DNA of 18,493 nucleotides from an uncultured Spirochaetales bacterium (GCA_934271365.1 CAKQRI010000036.1:1-18493), one strand, 5' to 3'. Positions 1-7,350 are shown, counted from the first letter of the stretch. Program-made: numbers and translations. Notes: a model not told the origin generated them from the sequence alone.

Positions 1-1
1 A

Positions 2-322
2 TCGGATATAATGAAGCAGATTCTCGAATGCGTTTCTGATAATGCAGAGATGTGTTCTCTTCTTTTCTCAGATAATGGGGATAAAGGCTTCTTAAAGAAA
101 ATCCTTCTATTTGCATTGCCTTCTGCTGTTAAGAACTGGTCTGATGAGCTTTCTATCAGCCTTGAGGATGCTACGCTTCTTTATTATTACGTGATAGGGG
201 GATCAATCAATGTAATAGAGATGTGGATTAAGAATGGCTGCAAGGAGAGTACATCCGAGATGAGCTCAAAGCTTAACAGCCTGATTCTTTATGGACAGGA
301 TGCTTTCAGGAAGAAGCGCTAG
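2..322 (+). CDS. TetR/AcrR-family regulator, C-terminal part (5' end outside window)
   Basis: The reading frame is open from base 2, so this is the end of a longer gene; the ATG at position 11 is internal and not a credible start. The visible 106 codons look like the ligand-binding C-terminal domain found in DhaS-like TetR regulators. A helical segment rich in Tyr and Ile (LLYYYVIGG) is followed by the typical WIKNGCKES stretch and a final helix. The DNA-binding helix-turn-helix would lie upstream and is not seen, so the target and ligand cannot be inferred. The gene converges on smpB: the two stop codons share the CTAG at 319-322. A hairpin with a T tract inside the smpB coding region may end this transcript. 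The family call is moderately sure; a different helical regulator is possible. Confidence 0.55.
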   Translation, partial: SDIMKQILECVSDNAEMCSLLFSDNGDKGFLKKILLFALPSAVKNWSDELSISLEDATLLYYYVIGGSINVIEMWIKNGCKESTSEMSSKLNSLILYGQDAFRKKR

Positions 323-780
323 CAGTTAAGCTCTCTCAGCGTTCTTCTTGCATCTCTTGCAAGGTCTTTTTCCTTTATTGCTTCTTTCTTATCATGGACA
401 TTTTTTCCTCTTGCAAGTCCGATTTTCATCTTTATAAGATTGCCTTTAAGATAGATTTCCAGAGGTACAAGTGTAAAACCCTTTTCATTCACACGCCGCT
501 GGAGCTTCTTTATTTCCTGCTTATGCGCAAGAAGAATTCTTTTTCTATCCGTTTTATGGTTGAATATATTTCCATGAGAATAGGGCTGGATAAGAAATCC
601 TATCAGAATAAGATCCATATCCTTGATTATTATATAGCTATCAGAGAAGGAGCATTTTCCTTCTCTGACTGATTTCACTTCAGTTCCCTGCAGAGCTATT
701 CCGCATTCAAGATCTTCTATTATCTCATAATTGAAATATGCTTTCTTGTTTTTCTGTATAAGCTTATATGAGTCACTCAT
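319..780 (-). CDS. smpB: SsrA-binding protein SmpB
   Basis: SmpB binds tmRNA and delivers it to stalled ribosomes, so that incomplete proteins are tagged for degradation and the ribosome is freed. The 153-aa product has the usual family length and landmarks: an N-terminal KNKKAYFNYEI segment, the hallmark LQGTEVKSVREGK near residue 32-45, an IQPYSHGNIFNH stretch, and the basic C-terminal tail (RGKNVHDKKEAIKEKD) that reaches into the decoding centre. The reading frame extends ten codons further upstream, but the ATG at 780 fits the family and has a good ribosome site. The start overlaps the end of the upstream SUMF1-like gene as ATGAGTGA, which suggests translational coupling. The 3' end meets the TetR-type gene with shared stop bases. 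The tmRNA gene is not in this window. Confidence 0.95.
   Translation of the reverse strand: MSDSYKLIQKNKKAYFNYEIIEDLECGIALQGTEVKSVREGKCSFSDSYIIIKDMDLILIGFLIQPYSHGNIFNHKTDRKRILLAHKQEIKKLQRRVNEKGFTLVPLEIYLKGNLIKMKIGLARGKNVHDKKEAIKEKDLARDARRTLRELNC
346..371 (+). terminator. Possible intrinsic terminator of the TetR-type gene, inside smpB
   Basis: CTTGCA (347-352) and TGCAAG (358-363) form a 6-bp stem around a 5-base loop, with a possible extra T-G pair outside it. A TCTTTTT tract follows at 365-371. It lies 24 bases past the regulator's stop and reads on the plus strand, antisense to the last codons of smpB. The stem is short, so this is a weak candidate. Confidence 0.35.
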
Positions 781-2185
781 GCGATACCACCCTGAATCCA
801 ACGTAGTCACTTGTCTCAGATTTTGATATCACTCCAACATCTTCTCCTGTGATATCACTGTTTATATAGCTTCCGCCTTTTATTATTATGTCATCAAATC
901 CATATGGATCTTCATATGCATAATCAAATACTCTTGATAATGGAATATATTCAGTAGATGTGAATTCCCAGAGCTGACCAAGCATTCCGATAGGATCATC
1001 TCCAGCCTTATCTGTAGAAATCAGAGAGTTATAGTATTTCCTTCCAGGAACACTTTCCTCTGCCACATACCATTCAGCTTCACTTGGAAGCATGTATTCT
1101 ATTCCCTCTTCAGAGCTTAGCCAGTCAGCATAAGCTACTGCAGCATAGTAGCTGATAGCCCTGATTGGGCGCTGAGACTGGATCCTTGTGGTAAGATTGA
1201 TGCCTTCTAAGTATCCATCATCTACAAGTCCCTCTGTGATGAGATTTTCTTTATTGCTTTTTGCCCATTTGGGATTTTCTTCTACAAAAAGAGCATACTC
1301 ATATTCAGTTACAGCTTTCTGCGCTATAGAGAATGAATTTGTTGATGTTGTTATAGGATAGGTGTTTGTATCTGGGTAAGACCCATCTGATATGCTTTTC
1401 CCCATTTTTACATCGTGATATGGCGGGTAGCTTATCATATTCCCATTTTTCTTTCCATTATAAGTATTTAAGTCTGTCAATTTTTCCTTTGATAAACCAT
1501 TTTCTGAATATAGATTATTTAAAGTGCTTAAATATAGAGATAGGTCAATGTTGATTCCATTATCTGTCAAGATTTTTACAGCATTTTCAAAATCTGATAA
1601 TAGCTCTTCTGATGTGACATGCATTGCACCATAAATCATAGCCTGATTGATATCTTGATCAGGGAAATCAAAAGCTGCTGCATTTTCAGAAAATTCAGAG
1701 AAGAATGGTGGAATATGGAATTTGTCTTCATGTTCGTAGACTTTAGACCATAAAGCAGCTTTTTCTGCATAATCACTGATTATGTATTCTTTAGCAGAAG
1801 AAGAAAGAATTATGTCAGCATTTATTTTCTTTATACTTTTGTGGAAAAGTGTAAAGAAAACATGTTTTGGCAGCTTTTCATCTATTTCTCCAACCTTGAA
1901 GCTTCCTGCATAGAACTCATATTTGTGTTTCCCTGCATCAGATCTATATATCGAACCTTCTGAAGACCCGATGTATTTTCCATCTTCATAAATTGCTATG
2001 CCTGCACCCTTTATATCGAATGAGATATATGATGCATCTGAAATTATTCCTGGAAGGATGCATAAGCAGAAGAAGAGCGCAAAAATAGCGAGTAAAGCCA
2101 ATATTGTTATATATAGGCCAGGGCGCATTCCGAATCTTTCAGGCAGCACAACAGGCTCTATATCTGGTAATTCTTTTTTTCTCAT
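773..2185 (-). CDS. Membrane-anchored PEGA-like/SUMF1 (formylglycine-generating-enzyme-like) protein
   Basis: This 470-aa protein has a short cytoplasmic N-terminus, one membrane segment (about residues 24-47) and a long extracytoplasmic part. Residues about 53-125 resemble a PEGA beta-sandwich (GAGIAIYEDGKYIG, then AGKHKYEFYAG). Residues about 130-280 have no fold I recognise. Residues about 284-468 form a SUMF1/FGE-sulfatase domain: F-x-I-A with AVTEYEYALF, then RPIRAISYYAAVAYADWL, LPSEAEWYVAEE, GQLWEF, IIKGGSY and VGFRVV. The domain contains no cysteine; the only two (C40, C42) lie in the membrane segment. The copper-binding cysteine pair of true formylglycine-generating enzymes is therefore missing, and oxidase activity is unlikely. 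It may be a structural or binding domain. No sulfatase gene is nearby. It overlaps smpB by 8 bases and diverges from lepB. No clear Shine-Dalgarno precedes the ATG at 2185; M20 (position 2128) is an alternative start. Confidence 0.8.
   Translation of the reverse strand: MRKKELPDIEPVVLPERFGMRPGLYITILALLAIFALFFCLCILPGIISDASYISFDIKGAGIAIYEDGKYIGSSEGSIYRSDAGKHKYEFYAGSFKVGEIDEKLPKHVFFTLFHKSIKKINADIILSSSAKEYIISDYAEKAALWSKVYEHEDKFHIPPFFSEFSENAAAFDFPDQDINQAMIYGAMHVTSEELLSDFENAVKILTDNGINIDLSLYLSTLNNLYSENGLSKEKLTDLNTYNGKKNGNMISYPPYHDVKMGKSISDGSYPDTNTYPITTSTNSFSIAQKAVTEYEYALFVEENPKWAKSNKENLITEGLVDDGYLEGINLTTRIQSQRPIRAISYYAAVAYADWLSSEEGIEYMLPSEAEWYVAEESVPGRKYYNSLISTDKAGDDPIGMLGQLWEFTSTEYIPLSRVFDYAYEDPYGFDDIIIKGGSYINSDITGEDVGVISKSETSDYVGFRVVSHE
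787..793 (-). promoter_or_regulatory. Ribosome binding site of smpB
   Basis: Read on the minus strand this is AGGGTGG, six bases before the ATG at 780. It lies inside the 3' end of the upstream gene. It supports the shorter SmpB start over the ATG ten codons upstream. Confidence 0.6.
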
Positions 2186-2191
2186 ACGATA

Positions 2192-2220
2192 AAGGTAAAA
2201 GCTTAACTATCTCTTGTCAA
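2192..2220 (-). promoter_or_regulatory. Promoter candidate for the SUMF1-like gene and smpB
   Basis: On the minus strand a perfect TTGACA -35 (2215-2220) and a TACCTT -10 (2192-2197) are 17 bases apart. Transcription would begin near 2185, which is almost exactly the ATG. The message could therefore be leaderless, in keeping with the lack of a ribosome site there. Confidence 0.5.
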
Positions 2221-2242
2221 CAAACGCAGGATAGGGTACTTT
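2214..2242 (+). promoter_or_regulatory. Promoter candidate for lepB-hemW
   Basis: TTGTCA (2214-2219) and TACTTT (2237-2242) are 17 bases apart on the plus strand. The -35 overlaps the -35 of the divergent gene on the other strand by five bases. The -10 is a poor match, and the predicted start would fall near the lepB ATG at 2249. That conflicts with the ribosome-site-like AGG ATAGGG at 2228-2236, so the true start may be elsewhere. Confidence 0.3.
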
Positions 2243-2248
2243 GGCTAT

Positions 2249-3253
2249 ATGGATTCTTTTTTTACCGAAGTTGAGAACTATGCTGTAAGAAAGCTCACAG
2301 CGCGTAAGGCCAAGAGACTTTATATGAAAGCTCAGCCTAAAACATTGCTTGGTGAAATCTGGAGCTGGATTGATGCTCTTATTTTTGCCATTTTCTGGGT
2401 GATAATAATCAATCAGTATCTTTTTCAGCTGTTCGTTATACCTTCTCCTTCCATGGTCTCAACTCTTAATGTACAGGATAGGGTTATAGTTAACAAAGAT
2501 GCATATGGTGTTGAGCTTTATCCAGCAGGAAGAAAAGTTCTCACATCTTCTGGTAGAGTGCAGAGAGATCATATAATTACATTCTATAATCCAGAGTACG
2601 AATCAAAAGGACCTGTATTTGATGTGCTTTCTCAGGTTGTGTACATGGGTACTTTATCACTTGTGAATATTGATAAGAATGAAGACGGGACACCACGAGA
2701 AAGGCTTTATGTAAAAAGGGCTGTAGGCATGGGTGGGGACACAGTAAGATTCAATGAGGGCAATGTGGAGATTAGGCCAAGTGGAACACCTTCATTTATA
2801 ACAGAAGCGGATTTTAGAAAGGCTTATAACCTGTCCCTTGGTCCAAATAGATCTGTAGATTCTGATTTGTATCCTGGACTTAAAGCTGCAGGAAAGCTTA
2901 CTGCTTATCAGGAAGCTAATCTTATGGGATATGCCCCGGATTATCTGAAAAAGTCATATCAGACTATTGCAGGTACAGACTATGACTATAAGTTTGATCT
3001 CTTTGAATTTGAGAAATCCAGAACCTCAGCAGTCCATCAGTTCGATTTTTCGTCAATGAAATCCAGAAGTGATTATGCATTATATGAGAACGGAATTTAT
3101 ATACCTGAAGGCTATATTCTGCCATTAGGTGACAACAGAGATAATTCTTATGATGGAAGATATTTCGGTCCTGTAAAGGAAAACAGGATAAATGGAAGAG
3201 TCATAGGAAGATTCTGGCCCCTGAATAGAATAGGAAGCCTCATAGGAAAATGA
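2249..3253 (+). CDS. lepB: Signal peptidase I
   Basis: Signal peptidase I cleaves signal peptides from exported proteins at the outer face of the inner membrane with a Ser/Lys dyad. The 334-aa product has a cytoplasmic N-terminus of about 40 residues and one membrane segment (about 41-62). The nucleophile box follows (PSPSMVSTL, Ser68), then the lysine box (RLYVKRAVGMGGD, Lys156) and the C-terminal GDNRDNSYDGRYFGPV box at 294-309. All catalytic landmarks are present. Between the lysine box and the GDNR box there is an insertion of roughly 110 residues (about 170-280), larger than in Gram-positive enzymes and rich in Tyr, Asp and Ser. The ATG at 2249 follows an AGG ATAGGG stretch at a rather long distance. 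The last four bases overlap the hemW start (ATGA), so the two genes are probably co-translated. BamA, TamB-linked envelope proteins and other exports are its likely clients. Confidence 0.95.
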   Translation: MDSFFTEVENYAVRKLTARKAKRLYMKAQPKTLLGEIWSWIDALIFAIFWVIIINQYLFQLFVIPSPSMVSTLNVQDRVIVNKDAYGVELYPAGRKVLTSSGRVQRDHIITFYNPEYESKGPVFDVLSQVVYMGTLSLVNIDKNEDGTPRERLYVKRAVGMGGDTVRFNEGNVEIRPSGTPSFITEADFRKAYNLSLGPNRSVDSDLYPGLKAAGKLTAYQEANLMGYAPDYLKKSYQTIAGTDYDYKFDLFEFEKSRTSAVHQFDFSSMKSRSDYALYENGIYIPEGYILPLGDNRDNSYDGRYFGPVKENRINGRVIGRFWPLNRIGSLIGK

Positions 3254-4362
3254 TCAATGGTGTTGCTGAGGACAGACCTCTGTCTCTTTATATCCATATA
3301 CCTTTCTGTTCTAGAAAATGCGATTACTGTGCTTTTTACTCTATTGCAGATAGCAGTAGAATTGAAGATTATTACGATATCCTTATTAAAGAGCTTGAAA
3401 GTGTAGTTGAGGACTGGAAAAAGCCATTTCTCTCTGTATATATAGGTGGGGGTAATCCAGGAATTATTGGATATGAGAAGATAATCAGGCTTTTGAAGTT
3501 AGCTTTTCGCTATGGTAAGCCTGAAGAGGTTACAGTCGAATTCAATCCAGAGAATATTGATTCTTCTATTCAGATTCTAAAAGGTTATGTTACAAGAATA
3601 TCTGTTGGAATCCAGTCTCTGAATCAGAATACTCTTGATATTCTTGGACGTAATGCCGATAGGAATTCTGCAATAAGAGCACTTAGCATTCTTTCTTCAT
3701 CAGGATTTGACTATAATGCCGATATAATCACTGCTGTGCCTGGAGAGAGCATCGATGATGCATTGAATGATATAAAGCAGATTTCATCATTCAGTCCATC
3801 TCATATATCTTATTACTGTCTTACTTTTGAAGAGGATACACCTCTGATAAAACGCCTATATCCTTTATCAGAAGAGATGCAATCAGAATTTCTGAAAAGA
3901 GGCTGGCAGCTTCTTGCTGATCTCGGCTATGAACATTATGAAGTTAGCGCCTTCTCTAAGAAGAATAAACGTAGCATCCATAACCAGGTGTATTGGAATC
4001 TTGATCAGTATATTGGGTTAGGTGCTACTGCTGAGAGCAGTTTTGGATATAATCCTGTAGTAAGTGCAAGAAATAAGGAAACAGTAGAGGATTTCATAGA
4101 AAAGCCTGAACTGGATTGCTACTACCTTTCAAAAATAGAAGAGGAAGAGGAATACATCATGCTGCGCCTTCGCGTAAGGGAGGGGCTGGATAAGAAAGCC
4201 TATCGCAATAGATTCGGCTATGATTTTGATGCGCGCTATAATGACCAGATTAGCCTGATTAATCCATGCTGGATAAATAATGATGAAGATCATTTTGCCA
4301 TTACAGAGGAAGGATTTTTGTTCCTTGACCGCATTATTCTTACACTTGTTATGGCAATATGA
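3250..4362 (+). CDS. hemW: Radical SAM haem chaperone HemW (coproporphyrinogen oxidase-like)
   Basis: This is a 370-aa radical SAM protein of the HemN/HemW family. Its cluster motif IHIPFCSRKCDYC supplies Cys20, Cys24 and Cys27. The residue two after Cys27 is Phe rather than the fourth cysteine of true HemN, and the length is about 370 rather than about 455, so HemW is the better call. HemW binds haem and is thought to hand it to respiratory or other haem enzymes; it does not act as an oxidase. The C-terminal HemN_C-type domain is recognisable (EEEYIMLRLRVREGLDKKAY). The usual GGGTPS SAM-contact motif reads GGGNPG at 66-71, an uncommon change. The gene overlaps lepB by four bases. No haem-synthesis gene is in the window, so its substrate here is unknown, and many spirochaetes lack that pathway. 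Confidence 0.88.
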   Translation: MINGVAEDRPLSLYIHIPFCSRKCDYCAFYSIADSSRIEDYYDILIKELESVVEDWKKPFLSVYIGGGNPGIIGYEKIIRLLKLAFRYGKPEEVTVEFNPENIDSSIQILKGYVTRISVGIQSLNQNTLDILGRNADRNSAIRALSILSSSGFDYNADIITAVPGESIDDALNDIKQISSFSPSHISYYCLTFEEDTPLIKRLYPLSEEMQSEFLKRGWQLLADLGYEHYEVSAFSKKNKRSIHNQVYWNLDQYIGLGATAESSFGYNPVVSARNKETVEDFIEKPELDCYYLSKIEEEEEYIMLRLRVREGLDKKAYRNRFGYDFDARYNDQISLINPCWINNDEDHFAITEEGFLFLDRIILTLVMAI

Positions 4363-4427
4363 TTGAAGTAATTTTCACTTTGTGATATTTTTTCAGAGAT
4401 ATTATTGTTAATCACGAGGTTATTATT

Positions 4428-5171
4428 ATGTCTGGCCACTCAAAATGGGCAACAATTAAACATGCAAAAGGCATCGCTGACGCAAAGCGCGGACAGAAGT
4501 TCACAAAGCTCATCAAGGAAATTACAGTAGCTGCAAAGCAGGGTGGAACTGACCCTAACTCAAATGCAGCTTTAAGAACAGCTATTCTCAAGGCAAAAGC
4601 TGAGAATATGCCAAAAGATAATATTGAAAGAGCTATCAAGAAAGCTAGTGGAGAAGGCGCATCAAGCACATACTTCGAACTTACATATGAAGGATATGCT
4701 CCAGGTGGGGTTGCTATCATTGTTGATACACTCACTGATAATAAAAACAGAACAGCTGCAGATGTAAGATCTACATTGACAAAACTCGGTGGTTCTCTTG
4801 GTGCAACTGGATGTGTTAGCTACATGTTCCAGACTAAGGGTGTGATTACATATGATGCATCAAAGTATACTGAAGAGCAGATTTTTGAAGCAGCTTTAGA
4901 GAATGGAGCTGAAGATGTCACAACAACTGATGGTGTGATTGAGGTTACAACTTCTCCTTCAGATTTTGCAACTGTACTTGAAGCTATGCAGGCTGCAGGC
5001 TTTGAGCAGGATAGTGCAGATGTTCAGAAGATTGCAGATCAGACTGTCACACTTGACAATGAAAAAGCTAATAAGGTTCTTCGCATTGTTGAGAAGCTTG
5101 AGGATCTTGAGGATGTTCAGCAGGTTTCAACAAACCTTGAGCTTCCTGATGATTTTGAAGCTGAGGAGTAA
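4428..5171 (+). CDS. YebC/PmpR-family (TACO1-like) regulator
   Basis: The 247-aa product is a full-length YebC-family protein. It opens with the family signature MSGHSKWATIKHAKG and continues with RGQKFTKLIKEI, NMPKDNIERAIKKA and YEGYAPGGVAIIV. An acidic C-terminus (LPDDFEAEE) ends it. Members have been described as DNA-binding transcriptional regulators and, more recently, as ribosome-associated factors that help translate difficult sequences such as proline runs; which role applies here cannot be told from sequence. A GAGG at 4416-4419 lies eight bases before the ATG. The gene heads the yebC-ruvC-ruvA-ruvB-queA run, a common association with ruvC. A 65-bp A+T-rich gap separates it from hemW. 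I could not pick out a convincing promoter there, so read-through from lepB-hemW is possible. Confidence 0.95.
   Translation: MSGHSKWATIKHAKGIADAKRGQKFTKLIKEITVAAKQGGTDPNSNAALRTAILKAKAENMPKDNIERAIKKASGEGASSTYFELTYEGYAPGGVAIIVDTLTDNKNRTAADVRSTLTKLGGSLGATGCVSYMFQTKGVITYDASKYTEEQIFEAALENGAEDVTTTDGVIEVTTSPSDFATVLEAMQAAGFEQDSADVQKIADQTVTLDNEKANKVLRIVEKLEDLEDVQQVSTNLELPDDFEAEE
5163..5168 (+). promoter_or_regulatory. Ribosome binding site of ruvC (supports a TTG start)
   Basis: GAGGAG lies in the last codons of the YebC-family gene, six bases before the TTG at 5175. The strong site and spacing make the TTG a credible start codon. Confidence 0.65.
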
Positions 5172-5174
5172 GAT

Positions 5175-5666
5175 TTGATTATTCTTGGAGTTGATCCAGG
5201 ACTTGCAGATACAGGCTGGGGTGTTGTTTCCTATGAAAAGGACAGATTCCAGCCTGTTTCTTATGGAACTATAAAAACTGAAGCCGGAGAACCGGCTCAG
5301 AAGAGAATATTCACGATAGCAGAAGATCTTGCAGCGCTTGCAGTCAGATTCAAGGTCGATGTTGTTGCCATGGAGGATATTTTCTTTGCAAAGAACATTT
5401 CCTCAGCAATTCCAGTTGCAAAAGTTATAGGAGCAGCCTTATATAAGTTCGAGTCATTGGGACTTGAAGTTCATCTATATTCTCCCCGAGAAATCAAGAT
5501 GAATATAACGGGAATGGGAAATGCTGAGAAATATCAGGTCCAGGATATGGTTAGGAGAGTCCTTCATCTAAAAGATATTCCTAAACCAGATCATGCTGCT
5601 GATGCACTTGCAGATTGCGTGTGCTATTGCTCTCACATTGCGTTTAATAATAAAATCAAGACATGA
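5175..5666 (+). CDS. ruvC: Holliday junction resolvase RuvC
   Basis: RuvC is the endonuclease that cuts Holliday junctions held by RuvAB during recombinational repair. The 163-aa product has the RNase H-like fold signatures: GVDPGLADTGWG at 5-16 (Asp7), AMEDIFF with Glu67, and DHAADALADC at 139-148 with His140 and Asp143. The metal-binding set is thus D7/E67/H140/D143. His at the third position matches the Thermus-type enzyme rather than the aspartate of E. coli. The start is TTG, chosen because it gives the canonical MIILGVDPG opening and has a strong ribosome site. It begins three bases after the YebC-family stop and overlaps ruvA by four bases (ATGA). The C-terminus carries a cluster of three cysteines (CVCYC) of unknown meaning. 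Confidence 0.95.
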   Translation: MIILGVDPGLADTGWGVVSYEKDRFQPVSYGTIKTEAGEPAQKRIFTIAEDLAALAVRFKVDVVAMEDIFFAKNISSAIPVAKVIGAALYKFESLGLEVHLYSPREIKMNITGMGNAEKYQVQDMVRRVLHLKDIPKPDHAADALADCVCYCSHIAFNNKIKT

Positions 5667-6289
5667 TTAATGCTATTGTAGGTAAACTAGTAGAGATAAA
5701 TCCTAATTCCATTTCTGTCATGACTTCCAGTGGTATTGAATTCTACATTGAAGTCTCTGCAAATAGTGCTTCTTCTTTTTCTGCAATCCCATCCGAAGAG
5801 AGGGATGCTGTAAAAGTCTATACAGTTCTTCAGCACAGAGAAGATGCCATGACATTATTTGGTTTTTTTGATGAGAAGGAAAGATTCTGCTTCAATCAGC
5901 TTCAGACTGTTCCAGGAATAGGCGCACGTGGTGCACTGAAGATTCTTTCTGGAATCACTGTTGATAAACTTATACTTGCACTTGATGCAAATGATGTAAA
6001 GGCACTATCTAAAGTGCCTGGTCTTGGAGCAAAGACTGCCCAGAAGCTCATATTGCAGCTAAGGAATGTTCTTGTACTGGAAGAAGATAATAATTCATCA
6101 GGAAATCCTATAGGGAAGGATTGTTTTGCTGAGATGGTAAGTTCTTTTGCCGAAATGGGTTATGATAGAAAGCAGGTAAGAAAAGCCATTGATGAGATTA
6201 TTGCGGAGAATTCCCTTCTTTTTGCAGGGCTTGATGATAGGAAGATAGAAGAGAAGATTCTTCCTCTTATTCTTAGGAGACTTGGATGA
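5663..6289 (+). CDS. ruvA: Holliday junction DNA helicase subunit RuvA
   Basis: RuvA binds the four-way junction as a tetramer and recruits the RuvB motor. The 208-aa protein has the three expected parts. These are an N-terminal OB-fold (about 1-64, ending in QHREDAMTLFGF), two helix-hairpin-helix motifs (VPGIGARGALKIL near 83-95 and VPGLGAKTAQKLI near 118-130), and a small C-terminal three-helix domain that contacts RuvB (about 155-208). A short acidic linker rich in Asn and Glu joins the last two. It overlaps ruvC and ruvB by four bases at each end (ATGA), so translation of all three subunits is probably coupled, which would help keep their ratio fixed. The length is normal and nothing is missing. 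Confidence 0.96.
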   Translation: MINAIVGKLVEINPNSISVMTSSGIEFYIEVSANSASSFSAIPSEERDAVKVYTVLQHREDAMTLFGFFDEKERFCFNQLQTVPGIGARGALKILSGITVDKLILALDANDVKALSKVPGLGAKTAQKLILQLRNVLVLEEDNNSSGNPIGKDCFAEMVSSFAEMGYDRKQVRKAIDEIIAENSLLFAGLDDRKIEEKILPLILRRLG

Positions 6290-7350
6290 TAAATGAACAT
6301 TCTGGGCCGCTTGATCTGGCAGATGATGATTCCATACGCACTGTAGAGCCAGAACTTCAGACAGAGGATGAAGCTCAGGAGAACGTGTTAAGGCCTCGCT
6401 ATCTTAAGGATTTTCAGGGACAGGAAGAGCTTAAGGAAAATCTTAAGATATATATAGATGCTGCAAAACATAGAAATGAGGCTTTGGACCATATATTTCT
6501 GCAGGGACCTCCGGGGCTAGGAAAGACGACACTTGCCAGTATTATCGCAAATGAGATGTCGACAGAAATAAAGCTTACTAGTGCACCAGCACTTGAAAAG
6601 CCTAAAGACCTTGTTGGAATTCTTACGAATCTGACAAGAAATTCCATTCTCTTTATCGATGAGATCCATGGACTGAAGAAGAATATGGAGGATCTCCTCT
6701 ATATTGCAATGGAAGATTTTAAAATTGACTGGGTAATTGGGCAGGGGCCAGCTGCTAGGACAATGAGAATAGAGCTTGAGCCATTCACCTTAATTGGTGC
6801 AACGACAAAGGCCGGAGCTGTTTCTAAGCCTCTTGAGAATAGATTCGGCATTCCAATAAAAATAAATTTATATCCGCCAGAGGAGCTTGCAAAGATAATT
6901 ATTAGATCAGCAAGAATACTTGATACTGATATAACAGATGATGCAGTGATGAAGATAGCTAGGTGTGCCCGTGGAACTCCGCGTATTGCTAACAGGATAT
7001 TGCGTAGAGTCCGTGATATTGCAACAATAATAGGAAATGGCACGATTACGACAGAGATGGCTGATATCGGTCTTGATAAATTAGGCATTGATGCATATGG
7101 TCTGGATAAAACAGATAGGGATATCCTCAGGACAATAATAGAAGTCTACGATGGAGGTCCTGTAGGCCTTGATGCTCTTGCCGCTTCAATCAATGATGCT
7201 GCTGAATCTATTGAGGTGTACTATGAGCCATATCTTATGAGACAGGGCTATCTTAAAAGAACAAGCAGAGGCAGATGTGTTACCAGCAAGGCTTATGAGC
7301 TTCTGGGGATAAAGGATAAAGGAAATGCTGACCAAGGATTTTTATTTTGA
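6286..7350 (+). CDS. ruvB: Holliday junction branch migration ATPase RuvB
   Basis: RuvB is the AAA+ hexameric motor that pumps DNA through the RuvA-bound junction. The 354-aa product has a 35-residue acidic N-terminal leader, then LRPRYLKDFQGQ. Walker A is GPPGLGKTT (74-82), Walker B is ILFIDEIHGL (121-130), and sensor 1 is GATTKAG (171-177). The arginine-finger region is ENRFGIP, with R186 as the likely finger, and the sensor-2 arginine lies in RGTPRIANRIL. A winged-helix domain follows to the end (GGPVGLDALAASIN, YLKRTSRGR). A few family positions differ: LTSAPALEKPKDL replaces the usual SGPALEKPGDL, and DEIHGL replaces DEIHRL. The core catalytic residues are kept, so it should be active. 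The 3' end overlaps queA by 26 bases. Confidence 0.96.
   Translation: MINEHSGPLDLADDDSIRTVEPELQTEDEAQENVLRPRYLKDFQGQEELKENLKIYIDAAKHRNEALDHIFLQGPPGLGKTTLASIIANEMSTEIKLTSAPALEKPKDLVGILTNLTRNSILFIDEIHGLKKNMEDLLYIAMEDFKIDWVIGQGPAARTMRIELEPFTLIGATTKAGAVSKPLENRFGIPIKINLYPPEELAKIIIRSARILDTDITDDAVMKIARCARGTPRIANRILRRVRDIATIIGNGTITTEMADIGLDKLGIDAYGLDKTDRDILRTIIEVYDGGPVGLDALAASINDAAESIEVYYEPYLMRQGYLKRTSRGRCVTSKAYELLGIKDKGNADQGFLF

Noticed and set aside
394..672. 92-codon open frame on the plus strand inside smpB
   Set aside because: It lies wholly antisense to a clearly recognised smpB, has no family-like features and no ribosome site. It is a shadow of the minus-strand gene.
4375..4392. Hairpin TCAC-TTT-GTGA with a following T run after hemW
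   Set aside because: The stem is only four base pairs, too weak to call a terminator in A+T-rich sequence.
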